Of a stretch of DNA of 29,036 nt, positions 7,468 through 14,725 are shown in pieces. The stretch is taken from assembly GCA_040006895.1 (NCBI GenBank), contig JBDTWB010000030.1, positions 1 to 29,036 on the forward strand, written 5' to 3'. How positions within the stretch are numbered: position 1 is the stretch's first letter; each line of letters begins with the position of its first letter. The translations under genes were made by a program, and so were the position numbers. The stretch comes from CAIWHR01 sp040006895 (GTDB taxonomy: Bacteria > Pseudomonadota > Gammaproteobacteria > Burkholderiales > Casimicrobiaceae). The notes beneath the pieces were generated by a model. It was not told the origin of the DNA. It saw only the letters and a program-made list of their open reading frames with translations, and searched no databases.

Positions 7468-8375
7468 CGGCCCCGCGCGGCCTCGTTCTCGCCTTGGCGG
7501 GCATGCTGCTCGGCGCGTGTGGCACGCTGCCGCCGGCGGATGTCATCCTGCCGGAGGACGACGCCATGCTGGAGCTGTCGCTGCCCGATGAACTCAGGGT
7601 GCCGCCGGTGGTGGAGCATCCGCCTATCGAGCCTGTCGAGCCACCGATCGAGCCCGCACCGGCCGTCAGCACCACGCCGTCGGGCGCGGCGCCGGCTCCT
7701 TCTCCGCCGGCACCGGGGACGGCCCCGACACCGGCTCCGGCACCTGCGCCGGTTCCTGAACCCGCGCCGACCCCGCCGCCGCTTCCAGCCGCGCCGTCGG
7801 CCGCGGTGACCCCGCCCGGTCCGACTCCGCCCGGTCCGACTCCGCCCGGTCCGACTCCGCCCGGTCCGACTCCGCCGCCTGCTGCCGAACCGCCACCCCC
7901 GCCGACGCCGGCACCTCCGACGGAGCCGACCGAGGATCAAATCGTCGCGGGTTTGGTCGGTGATCTCGCCCGTTACGCGGCGTTAGTGGCCGAAGACGTA
8001 CGCAAGGAGCTCAATTCCATGACCCAGGCCTTGGGCAGGCAGCGCAACGATGCGAACCGGGTGCGGCTCGCCATGCTCTACACCCTCACCCGGGCACCCC
8101 AGGATGACCAGCGCGCGCTGCAGTTGCTCGAAAACGTCGCCAAGTCCAACCCCGGGTCCCCCCCCGTCAAGCATCTCGCGGGTGTGCTCCAGGCGCAGGT
8201 GGTCGAGCGCATCCGCGCCGTGCGCGAGGAGCAGCAGAAGGCCGATGTCGCCATTCAGAAGCTCGAGGCACTGCGGGTGCTCGAGCGCAACCTGCTGCGC
8301 GATCGGGTGCGCAGTGGTGGAGGCGCCGGGGCAGGGGGTGGCTCCGGCAGCGGCAGCGGCAGCGGCGGTCGGTGA
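7464..8375 (+). CDS. QseG-like proline-rich outer-membrane lipoprotein
   Basis: A 303-residue predicted lipoprotein with a short signal peptide ending in LLGAC (lipidated Cys19). A Pro/Ala-rich stretch spans about 45-155 and includes four consecutive TPPGP units. A helical domain of about 160-285 follows (EDQIVAGLVGDLARYAALVAEDVRKEL; TPR-like NRVRLAMLYTLTRAPQDDQRALQLLENV; a coiled-coil IRAVREEQQKADVAIQKLEAL). The tail is GGGAGAGGGSGSGSGSGG. In Enterobacteria the gene between glrK and glrR encodes the outer-membrane lipoprotein QseG (YfhG), which activates the kinase. Position, lipobox and helical domain fit that role, though the long Pro-rich part and Gly/Ser tail make this protein longer than QseG. 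It starts at GTG 7464 overlapping the kinase stop, so it is translationally coupled. Confidence 0.75.
   Translation: MTAPRGLVLALAGMLLGACGTLPPADVILPEDDAMLELSLPDELRVPPVVEHPPIEPVEPPIEPAPAVSTTPSGAAPAPSPPAPGTAPTPAPAPAPVPEPAPTPPPLPAAPSAAVTPPGPTPPGPTPPGPTPPGPTPPPAAEPPPPPTPAPPTEPTEDQIVAGLVGDLARYAALVAEDVRKELNSMTQALGRQRNDANRVRLAMLYTLTRAPQDDQRALQLLENVAKSNPGSPPVKHLAGVLQAQVVERIRAVREEQQKADVAIQKLEALRVLERNLLRDRVRSGGGAGAGGGSGSGSGSGGR
7811..7873 (+). repeat. 15-bp tandem repeat encoding TPPGP units
   Basis: Four near-identical copies of a 15-bp unit (CCGACTCCGCCCGGT) lie head to tail inside the lipoprotein gene, so the repeat stays in frame and codes for Thr-Pro-Pro-Gly-Pro. The last copy decays into TPPPAAEPPPPP. 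Because 15 is a multiple of three, copy-number change would alter the length of the Pro-rich spacer without frameshifting. Confidence 0.9.
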
Positions 8376-8444
8376 CGGCGCGCTGCCAACAACGCGGCGT
8401 CCTGCCGATCGCCTCCCGCCCGCGGCCCGAACACAAGGATCCCC

Positions 8445-9803
8445 ATGCAGAACGGTGACATCCTCCTGGTCGACGACGACCCGGATCTCCTCAAACTCAT
8501 CAGCCTGCGACTCACGTCGGCGGGGTATCGGGTGCGCACCGCCGACAGCGGCGAGACGGCGCTCGCGGCGCTTGCCGTGGCGCGGCCCGCCACGGTGATC
8601 ACCGACCTGCGGATGCCCGGGATCGATGGACTGCAGCTCTTCGCGGCGATCCATCGCCAGCATCCGGCGTTGCCGGTCATCATCCTCACCGCCCACGGCA
8701 CGATTCCCGACGCCGTGGCCGCGACCCAGCGCGGGGTGTTCGGATTCCTCACCAAGCCGTTCGACAGTCAGGAGCTCCTGCAGAAGGTCGCTGCCGCGGT
8801 AGCGTTGTCGGGCGGCGAGGCAAATGCTGACCAGGAAACGACGGCGCAATGGCGTGCGGGGATCATCACCCGCAGTCCGCGGATGGAGGACGTGCTCCGC
8901 CAGGCACGGCTGGTCGCCGATGCGGATGCGGCGGTGCTGATCTATGGCGAGTCGGGCACGGGCAAGGAGCTCCTCGCCCGGGCGATTCATCGCGCCAGCC
9001 CACGCCACGAACATGCCTTCGTGGCGGTCAATTGCGGCGCGATCCCGGAGCCGCTGCTGGAATCCGAGCTGTTCGGGCACGCCCGCGGTGCTTTCAGCGG
9101 CGCGGTGCAGGCGCATAAGGGACTGTTCCAGGCGGCCGACCGCGGCACGATCTTCCTCGACGAGATCGGCGACATGCCTCTGGCGTTGCAGGTGAAGCTC
9201 CTGCGCGTTCTCCAGGAAGGCGAGGTCCGCCCGGTGGGTGCGACCCAATCGCTGCCTATCGACGTGCGGGTGGTGTCGGCGACCCACCGCGACCTCGACG
9301 CTGCCAAGGCGTCGGGACAGTTTCGCGAAGACCTCTATTACCGCCTGAACGTGGTGTCGCTCAAGTTGCCATCACTCGCGGAGCGACGGGAAGATATTCC
9401 ACTCCTTGCGACCCACTATTTGCGCAAGCTGGGCGAGCGCTACCGGCGACCGGTGCCGTCGCTCGCGCCCGACGCCATGGGATTGCTGGTGGCCGCGCCC
9501 TGGCCGGGCAACGTGCGCCAGCTCCTGAACCTGCTCGAGCAGTGCGTCGCACTGGCGACCACCAGTGTCATTCCCGCCTCGCTCGTCCAAAGCGCACTGC
9601 AGGAGGACGCCAGCGCGCTCGTCCCCTTCGAGGAGGCGAGAAAGCAGTTCGAGCGCGATTACCTGGTGCGGCTGCTGAAGATCACAGGCGGAAACGTGAC
9701 CCAGGCGGCGGTGCTCGCGAAGCGCAACCGGACCGAGTTCTACAAGCTGCTGCAGAGGCATCACCTGGAACCGGCGATGTTCAAGGAGGCGAAGGGAAGT
9801 TGA
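8445..9803 (+). CDS. glrR: GlrR/QseF-type sigma-54-dependent response regulator
   Basis: A 452-residue NtrC-family activator. The receiver domain (about 5-118) has the acidic pocket LVDDDP, phospho-acceptor Asp54 (VITDLRMPG) and Lys104 (LTKPF). The AAA+ domain has Walker A GESGTGKE at 168-175, the sigma-54 contact loop GAFSGA at 215-220 (usual form GAFTGA), Walker B TIFLDE at 235-240 and an arginine-finger region REDLYYRL. A Fis-type helix-turn-helix ends the protein (GNVTQAAVLAKRNRTEFYKLLQRH). The ATG has AAGGA 6 bases upstream. In Enterobacteria GlrR activates the small-RNA gene glmY and rpoE through TGTC-N10-GACA sites with IHF. A matching site starts 31 bases after this gene's stop, and a sigma-54 promoter follows, so the gene probably controls its immediate downstream neighbour. 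Confidence 0.9.
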   Translation: MQNGDILLVDDDPDLLKLISLRLTSAGYRVRTADSGETALAALAVARPATVITDLRMPGIDGLQLFAAIHRQHPALPVIILTAHGTIPDAVAATQRGVFGFLTKPFDSQELLQKVAAAVALSGGEANADQETTAQWRAGIITRSPRMEDVLRQARLVADADAAVLIYGESGTGKELLARAIHRASPRHEHAFVAVNCGAIPEPLLESELFGHARGAFSGAVQAHKGLFQAADRGTIFLDEIGDMPLALQVKLLRVLQEGEVRPVGATQSLPIDVRVVSATHRDLDAAKASGQFREDLYYRLNVVSLKLPSLAERREDIPLLATHYLRKLGERYRRPVPSLAPDAMGLLVAAPWPGNVRQLLNLLEQCVALATTSVIPASLVQSALQEDASALVPFEEARKQFERDYLVRLLKITGGNVTQAAVLAKRNRTEFYKLLQRHHLEPAMFKEAKGS

Positions 9804-9833
9804 CGCGCGCAACGCGAACGTAAAGTCCGGCTT

Positions 9834-9851
9834 TGTCGTCGTTCGACGACA
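9834..9851. promoter_or_regulatory. GlrR-type activator site (perfect TGTC-N10-GACA dyad)
   Basis: TGTCGTCGTTCGACGACA has two perfectly complementary 8-base arms around TT and matches the published enterobacterial GlrR motif TGTC-N10-GACA exactly. Its centre is about 214 bases upstream of the predicted sigma-54 transcription start, in the range used by sigma-54 enhancers. A terminator for glrR is less likely, since the loop would be 2 bases and there is no T-run on the plus strand. Confidence 0.7.
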
Positions 9852-9866
9852 TTTATTGCGGTGCGA

Positions 9867-9879
9867 TATCAATGCGTTA
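9867..9879 (+). promoter_or_regulatory. IHF binding site
   Basis: TATCAATGCGTTA is a full match to WATCAA-N4-TTR. It lies in a locally AT-rich stretch between the two GlrR-type dyads, where DNA bending would help bring the enhancer-bound activator to the sigma-54 promoter. Confidence 0.6.
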
Positions 9880-9898
9880 ACACAAATGCCACACAACT

Positions 9899-9916
9899 CG
9901 TCGGCAGAATGAGACA
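9899..9916. promoter_or_regulatory. Second GlrR-type site (one mismatch)
   Basis: CGTC-N10-GACA differs from the GlrR motif TGTC-N10-GACA at one half-site base. It is 65 bases from the first site, about six helical turns, and centred about 149 bases upstream of the predicted start. Spacing and similarity suggest a lower-affinity second site. Confidence 0.5.
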
Positions 9917-10030
9917 GAACCGGCCGAGACGACGTCCGGTTGGTCCGCAGTTGAAGAGGGTCAGTGGGGGTGCTCGCCAGAGTGAAAAACGGCCGATCGG
10001 GCAGCCGACTTGACGGCCGATTCGAGTACG

Positions 10031-10046
10031 TGGCACGGGTATTGCT
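10031..10046 (+). promoter_or_regulatory. Sigma-54 (RpoN) promoter
   Basis: TGGCACGGGTATTGCT matches the sigma-54 consensus TGGCACG-N4-TTGCW at every defined position, with GG (10032-10033) and GC (10044-10045) exactly 10 bases apart. Transcription should begin near 10057, 41 bases before the ATG of the small gene. It is intergenic, points away from glrR and has activator and IHF sites upstream. Confidence 0.85.
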
Positions 10047-10097
10047 AGTAATCGTTTGCTGCGGTGCCGCGCCACAGCGCCTACCAGGACCGTGATC

Positions 10098-10256
10098 ATG
10101 TTCTCTGCCGAGTTTTCGCAACATTGGCCTTCCGACGAAGCAACGCCCGCCAGCACGGCTCCGGCCGAACGCGACGATGTGTCCCTCTCGCCTTCGCAAC
10201 GCGAGGCGCTCGAAGAGTTGGTAGACCGGGTCACCGCAGCGCGCAGCGTCCTCTGA
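10098..10256 (+). CDS. Small hypothetical protein (52 aa) under sigma-54 control, or part of a small RNA
   Basis: I do not recognise this gene. The frame MFSAEFSQHWPSDEATPASTA... ends in a probable amphipathic helix (SPSQREALEELVDRVTAAR). AGGA lies 8 bases before the ATG. The transcript from the sigma-54 promoter would begin about 41 bases upstream, could fold a small 5' hairpin (GCTG at 10058 with CAGC at 10075), and meets a strong hairpin just after the stop. Third-position GC is lower than in neighbouring genes, which weakens the coding case. By analogy with GlrR-controlled glmY of Enterobacteria, the functional product could instead be a regulatory RNA of roughly 240 nt. The coordinates assume translation. 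Confidence 0.5.
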   Translation: MFSAEFSQHWPSDEATPASTAPAERDDVSLSPSQREALEELVDRVTAARSVL

Positions 10257-10268
10257 TTCCGGCGGGCA

Positions 10269-10297
10269 ATACGCGCCGGGGGCGTGCCCCCGCGTAT
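10269..10297 (+). terminator. Strong GC hairpin after the sigma-54-driven small gene
   Basis: ATACGC, a 3-base bulge, then GGGGG pairs with CCCCC across the loop CGTG and back to GCGTAT, giving 11 base pairs starting 12 bases after the small gene's stop. No U-tract follows, so it may be a 3' protective structure or an imperfect terminator. Confidence 0.45.
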
Positions 10298-10443
10298 GGC
10301 CGTATCGCGTGCACCAAACGCTCCAAGTATCCCGGCGGCGCGAGCTCCCACGACCGCGGCGCTCGCTCCCGCGATCGCACCCGACGGTTTTCCTCGCCGC
10401 CCTTCCTCCTCCCTCAGAAATGGCCGGCGCGGTGCTGGCCCGG

Positions 10444-11238
10444 TCAGACCGCGACCGGGGCCTTGATCGAAGGATGACACTGATAGTCCTCGATCACGAT
10501 GTCCTCGAAGCGGTAGTCGAATAGCGAGGCTGGCCGCCTTAGCAGCACGAGCTTGGGCAGCGGGTAGGGGGTGCGCGCGAGCTGGATCTCGACCTGCTCC
10601 AGGTGGTTGCGGTACAGGTGGCAATCGCCGCCCGTCCAGACGAATTCGCCCGGCTGCAGATCGGTCTGCCGGGCCACGAGGTGGGTGAGCAGGGCGTACG
10701 AGGCAATGTTGAACGGCACGCCGAGGAAGATATCGGCGCTGCGCTGGTACAGCTGGCAGGACAGCCGACCGCCGGCTACGTAGAACTGGAAGAACGCGTG
10801 GCACGGCGGCAACTTCATGCGAGGGATTTCGCCGACGTTCCACGCCGACACGATCAGCCGGCGCGAATCCGGGTTGCGGCCGATCTCCGCGACCACGTTC
10901 GCCATCTGGTCGATCACGTCGCCATCGGGCGTGGTCCACCGCCGCCACTGCGCGCCGTACACCGGGCCGAGCTCGCCGTCCGCATCCGCCCATTCGTCCC
11001 AGATGCTCACGCCATTTTCCTGGAGGTAGCGGACATTGGTGTTCCCGCGCAGGAACCATAACAACTCGTGGATGACCGACCGGGTGTGCACCTTCTTGGT
11101 GGTGAGCAGGGGAAAGCCTTCGGCGAGCGGGAAGCGCATCTGGTAGCCGAACACCGACAGTGTTCCGGTGCCCGTCCGGTCTTCCTTCGGATGGCCGTGG
11201 TCGCGCACATAGCGCATGAAATCGAGGTACTGGCGCAT
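10444..11238 (-). CDS. thyA: Thymidylate synthase
   Basis: Makes dTMP from dUMP with methylene-tetrahydrofolate, producing dihydrofolate that FolA recycles. At 264 residues it has the same length as the E. coli enzyme, and the signature is clear: RTGTGTLSVFGYQMRF, ELLWFLRGNTNV, GPVYGAQWRRW, the nucleophile Cys146 in KLPPCHAFFQFYV, LSCQLYQRSADIFLGVPFNIASYA and GDCHLYRNH. It starts at ATG 11238 with only a weak ribosome site. A TACAAT (11272-11267) on this strand could be its -10 box. It converges on the sigma-54-driven small gene, so transcripts from the two could collide in the 187-base gap. Confidence 0.98.
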   Translation of the reverse strand: MRQYLDFMRYVRDHGHPKEDRTGTGTLSVFGYQMRFPLAEGFPLLTTKKVHTRSVIHELLWFLRGNTNVRYLQENGVSIWDEWADADGELGPVYGAQWRRWTTPDGDVIDQMANVVAEIGRNPDSRRLIVSAWNVGEIPRMKLPPCHAFFQFYVAGGRLSCQLYQRSADIFLGVPFNIASYALLTHLVARQTDLQPGEFVWTGGDCHLYRNHLEQVEIQLARTPYPLPKLVLLRRPASLFDYRFEDIVIEDYQCHPSIKAPVAV

Positions 11239-11692
11239 CGGATCCGCCGGTGTTACGGGAAGCGCGATTGTACCGTTCGGAGCGGCTATGCTCGCCCGCG
11301 GCGTCTCCAGCCCCGGCGCTTGCGCAACGGGCTGGCTTCAGCGGCGCGTCGCGGGGGGGCGGGCTCGACCACGGAAAGCCTGCAGCCGGGACGTTCGACC
11401 GGACTGTCGTGCGGCCGGGCTATCGCGAGCCATTTGGATGCACGCGCGGGCAGCGGCGGGTTCCCTGTGCAGGTGTGCATGGCCTCGGGCATGATGGCCC
11501 GGACGCGGTCTGCGGACGGCTGTACCCCGTCGCCGACGGCAGCGCTCCACCCAGCAGAGCAGGAACCCGGGCGCAACTGCGGACCGGCCCCGGGCTCGGT
11601 CCGGTCGGGCGGCGCACAGGCCGCGTGACGCGGCATCGATCCACCGCGAGTGCGGACGGCGTCCGTGGCGCATTCGACGCTGGAGGAGGTTC
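11239..11692. other. 454-bp intergenic region between divergent thyA and the DUF2339 gene
   Basis: No convincing gene is present: the open frames here lack ribosome sites and recognisable motifs. The only regulatory signals I can point to are TACAAT (11272-11267, minus, likely thyA -10) and GGAGGAGGT directly before the DUF2339 start. Confidence 0.5.
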
Positions 11693-14572
11693 ATGGCAGC
11701 CCTTGTCGGACTCGTGATAGGTGCGCTCGCCGGCCAGTGGCTCTGGTCGGAATGGGGCGCCATTCTCGGTGGCCTGGGCGGGTTCTTCGCGGGCGTCATG
11801 CTGACCCGACAGCGTCACCGTCCTGCATCCCGCAAGCCGGCAACCGTACCCGCCGTCGCCGCGCGAGCGGCCGGCGCAGGAGAGGCCGGCCGGCTCGCCG
11901 CCCTCGAGGCGCGGGTGGCTCTTCTCGAGGCCAGGTTGGGATTGAAGGCTGCAGCGGAGCACGGTGCCGGCCTCGGTGCCGGCCTCGCCGCGACCGAAGA
12001 CCGTCCGGCAACAACGACCGTGCCGGCTTCGTCGGCTGGGCCAGCCGCAGGCGAGGCCGCAGCCCTGGTCGATGCGGCAGCGCTGTCGCCGTCGGCCCCG
12101 GAGGATGCGTCAGACCTGGCCATTGCTGCGACGGCCGCGCCATCCGCGTCCGCCCTGGGCATCGCTGCGACGGCGCCGTCGGCGACGACCGCCGCCGCGA
12201 GGCCGGTGAATCCCCTCTGGGCGTGGTTCACCGGCGGCAACGCCATGACCCGCATCGGGGTGGTGGTGCTGTTCTTCGGCGTGGCCTTCCTGCTGCGCTA
12301 TTTCGCCGAGCACTTCACGATTCCCATCGCCCTGCGCCTGGCGGGGCTCGCGGTCGTGGGAATCGCATTGGTGGGGCTCGGCGAGCGTGCTGCACGGTTA
12401 CGACCGACCTACGGGTGGTCGCTGCAGGGCGCCGGCATGGGCATCCTCTACCTCACTGCATTCGCCGCCTACCGGCCCTTCGCGGTGCTGCCGGCCGGGG
12501 TGGTGCTGATATTGCTCGCCCTCGTGGCAGCGCTCACGGTCTGGCTGGCGCTGCGGGCCAACGCGGAGGTGCTTGCTGCACTGGCCTTGGCCGGTGCCTT
12601 TCTCGCCCCGGTGCTCACCGGGGCCGACCGCGACCCCCTTGCACTTTTCGCCTATTTCACGGTGATCAACGGCGTGGTGCTGGTGATCGCCACGCAGCGC
12701 ACGTGGCGCTCGGTCGGCGTGCTCGGGTTCGTATTCACGTTCGTGCTCGCGTTCTGGTGGGGTCATCGGTTCTACCGGCCGGTGCACTTTGCGATCGCCG
12801 AGCCGTTTCTCCTGCTGCATCTCGCGATCTACGTAGCCGTCGCAGTGCTGCATGCGCGACGACCCGGCGCACCCGCGGGGAAGCCGCTCGACGGATTGCT
12901 GGTGTTCGGCGTGCCGGTGGTCGCGTTTGCGCTCCAGGTGACGCTCGTCGCCGACCTGCGTTACGGCGCCGCGGTGAGCGCGCTCGGGTTCGCCATTACC
13001 TACGCGATGCTCGCGAGCGCAATGCGACGCGATGGTACGCCAGGGCCGGCGTCGCTCGGGCGATTGTTCACGGGCCTTGCCGCGGTCTTCGCCAGTCTCG
13101 CCGTGCCGTACGCATTCGACCAACCCGCCACCGCGGCGCTTTGGGCCGTGGAAGGGGCGCTGGTGTTCTGGCTCGGCCTTGTGCAACGCGCCGCCTGGAT
13201 GCGGATCTTTGCGGTCCTCCTGCAACTCGCCGCAGGTGGTCTTTTCCTGTTGCACGCCGGCACCGACGGCGCCGACCGGGCATTCCTGAATGCATTCTTC
13301 ATGGGCGCCGGCATGATCGCGCTGGCCGGTTTCGCGACCCTCTGGCTCGCGGATCGCGCGACGCACATGCTGAGCGAGGTAGAGCGTGCGGCGCTGCCCC
13401 TCGCCTACGGATGGAGCGCGACGTGGTGGCTCGGTGCGGGCGCGGCCGAGCTCACCCGCCACCTTCCTCGCGCCTGGGAAGCGCATGCGCTGCTCGCCTT
13501 CGTCGTCGCCTCCGTATTCGCAGCGCTGGTCGTCCGGCGTTTTCTGGCGTGGCCGCGGGCGCTCGCGATCGCCATGGCGCTTCCCGCGGCGATGCTCCTG
13601 GTGGGCGCGCACGATCTCGGCCGGGTCCACACCACGTTGCTTCAGGGAGGATGGCTGCTGTGGCCGCTTGCCTGGGCCATGCTCCTCGCGGCGTTGCGCG
13701 CCCTGGAGCCGCGCGTCCCTGACGCTGCGGACGCGGCGCCGACGTGGCTCGGCAACGCCCACGCCATCGCGGCGGTCGCGGTCACGGCGCAGCTTGTCTG
13801 GGAGGCCAGTGAATGGACCGGACGCGTCACCGCCGACGACACCGTGTGGCTCGCGTGCGCAGCAGCGTTGCCGGCCATCGGTTACCTCGCACTCGTATCG
13901 CGCTCGCGAATCCCGTCGACATGGCCATTCGCACGGTATGCCGATGCTTACGCGGTGCGGGGAGCCATGCCCATCGCACTTTTTGTCGTGCTGTGGGTGA
14001 TCGGGGTCAACGTACTGTCACCGGGCGACCCGCATCCGCTGACGTACGCGCCTCTCGCCAATCCCCTGGACCTGCTTGTCGCCCTCGCCTTGTTCCTGCT
14101 GTTCCGCTGGAGCGGCAAGGTGGCGAACTTGGCCGAGCGGCAACGCTTCGTACTGCTCGGCATCGGTATCTTCCTGTCGATCAACGGCGGGATCCTGCGT
14201 GCCGGGCATCATTGGAGCAATATTGCCTGGGACCTGCCGGCGCTGCTGGCATCGCGGCCCTTGCAGGCGAGCCTGACCCTGGCGTGGACCCTTACCGGCG
14301 TCGGCCTGATGATCGCGGCCGGGAGGCTCGCACTGCGTCCGTTATGGATGGTCGGCGCGTCCCTGCTTGCGTTGGCGGTGGTGAAGCTCTTCCTGGTCGA
14401 CCTTGCCGCCCTCGCGGGTCTGCCGCGCGTGATCGCCTTCCTCGGCGCCGGTTGCCTGCTGCTGCTGATCGGCTACGTCTCGCCCTTGCCGCCGGCGCGC
14501 CCGGCGAGCGAGGAGCCACCTGGCCCGGACCTGCCTCGGCCATCGGTCGGGCGTGATTCGCGGCCGGCATGA
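11693..14572 (+). CDS. DUF2339 giant polytopic membrane protein
   Basis: A 959-residue predicted inner-membrane protein of the DUF2339 family, function unknown. It opens with a membrane hairpin (MAALVGLVIGALAGQWLW and AILGGLGGFFAGVML). An Ala/Pro-rich linker follows with a short coiled coil (GRLAALEARVALLEARLGL). The family core starts near residue 175: NPLWAWFTGGNAMTRIGVVVLFFG, FLLRYFAEHFTIPIALRLAG, then GWSLQGAGMGILYLTAFAAYRPF. More than twenty hydrophobic segments follow to the end, closing with a Pro-rich tail. The ATG is preceded by a strong GGAGGAGGT, which fixes the start. The gene is followed by aroC after about 150 bases on the same strand. Nothing in the neighbourhood explains its job. 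Confidence 0.9.
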   Translation: MAALVGLVIGALAGQWLWSEWGAILGGLGGFFAGVMLTRQRHRPASRKPATVPAVAARAAGAGEAGRLAALEARVALLEARLGLKAAAEHGAGLGAGLAATEDRPATTTVPASSAGPAAGEAAALVDAAALSPSAPEDASDLAIAATAAPSASALGIAATAPSATTAAARPVNPLWAWFTGGNAMTRIGVVVLFFGVAFLLRYFAEHFTIPIALRLAGLAVVGIALVGLGERAARLRPTYGWSLQGAGMGILYLTAFAAYRPFAVLPAGVVLILLALVAALTVWLALRANAEVLAALALAGAFLAPVLTGADRDPLALFAYFTVINGVVLVIATQRTWRSVGVLGFVFTFVLAFWWGHRFYRPVHFAIAEPFLLLHLAIYVAVAVLHARRPGAPAGKPLDGLLVFGVPVVAFALQVTLVADLRYGAAVSALGFAITYAMLASAMRRDGTPGPASLGRLFTGLAAVFASLAVPYAFDQPATAALWAVEGALVFWLGLVQRAAWMRIFAVLLQLAAGGLFLLHAGTDGADRAFLNAFFMGAGMIALAGFATLWLADRATHMLSEVERAALPLAYGWSATWWLGAGAAELTRHLPRAWEAHALLAFVVASVFAALVVRRFLAWPRALAIAMALPAAMLLVGAHDLGRVHTTLLQGGWLLWPLAWAMLLAALRALEPRVPDAADAAPTWLGNAHAIAAVAVTAQLVWEASEWTGRVTADDTVWLACAAALPAIGYLALVSRSRIPSTWPFARYADAYAVRGAMPIALFVVLWVIGVNVLSPGDPHPLTYAPLANPLDLLVALALFLLFRWSGKVANLAERQRFVLLGIGIFLSINGGILRAGHHWSNIAWDLPALLASRPLQASLTLAWTLTGVGLMIAAGRLALRPLWMVGASLLALAVVKLFLVDLAALAGLPRVIAFLGAGCLLLLIGYVSPLPPARPASEEPPGPDLPRPSVGRDSRPA

Positions 14573-14725
14573 CGCGCGGTTGCGGCGGTCCTCCTCGCCC
14601 GCGCGCCGCGCGCCATGGAGGTTGCGTCGCACGCCCGGACCGGCTGCGAATCGCGGTGATCGCGCATGCTAAACTCGCTGCGCATCACCACCTCTCCCGC
14701 GCGCGCGTTCCGCGACCTCAACATC

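Noticed and set aside
9834..9851. Palindrome after glrR as a transcription terminator
   Set aside because: The loop would be only 2 bases and no T-run follows on the plus strand; the match to the GlrR motif explains it better.
11650..13722. Long Arg/Gly-rich plus-strand frame (690 codons) overlapping the DUF2339 gene
   Set aside because: It is an out-of-frame shadow with extreme Arg content and no ribosome site. The DUF2339 frame has a strong ribosome site and membrane segments.
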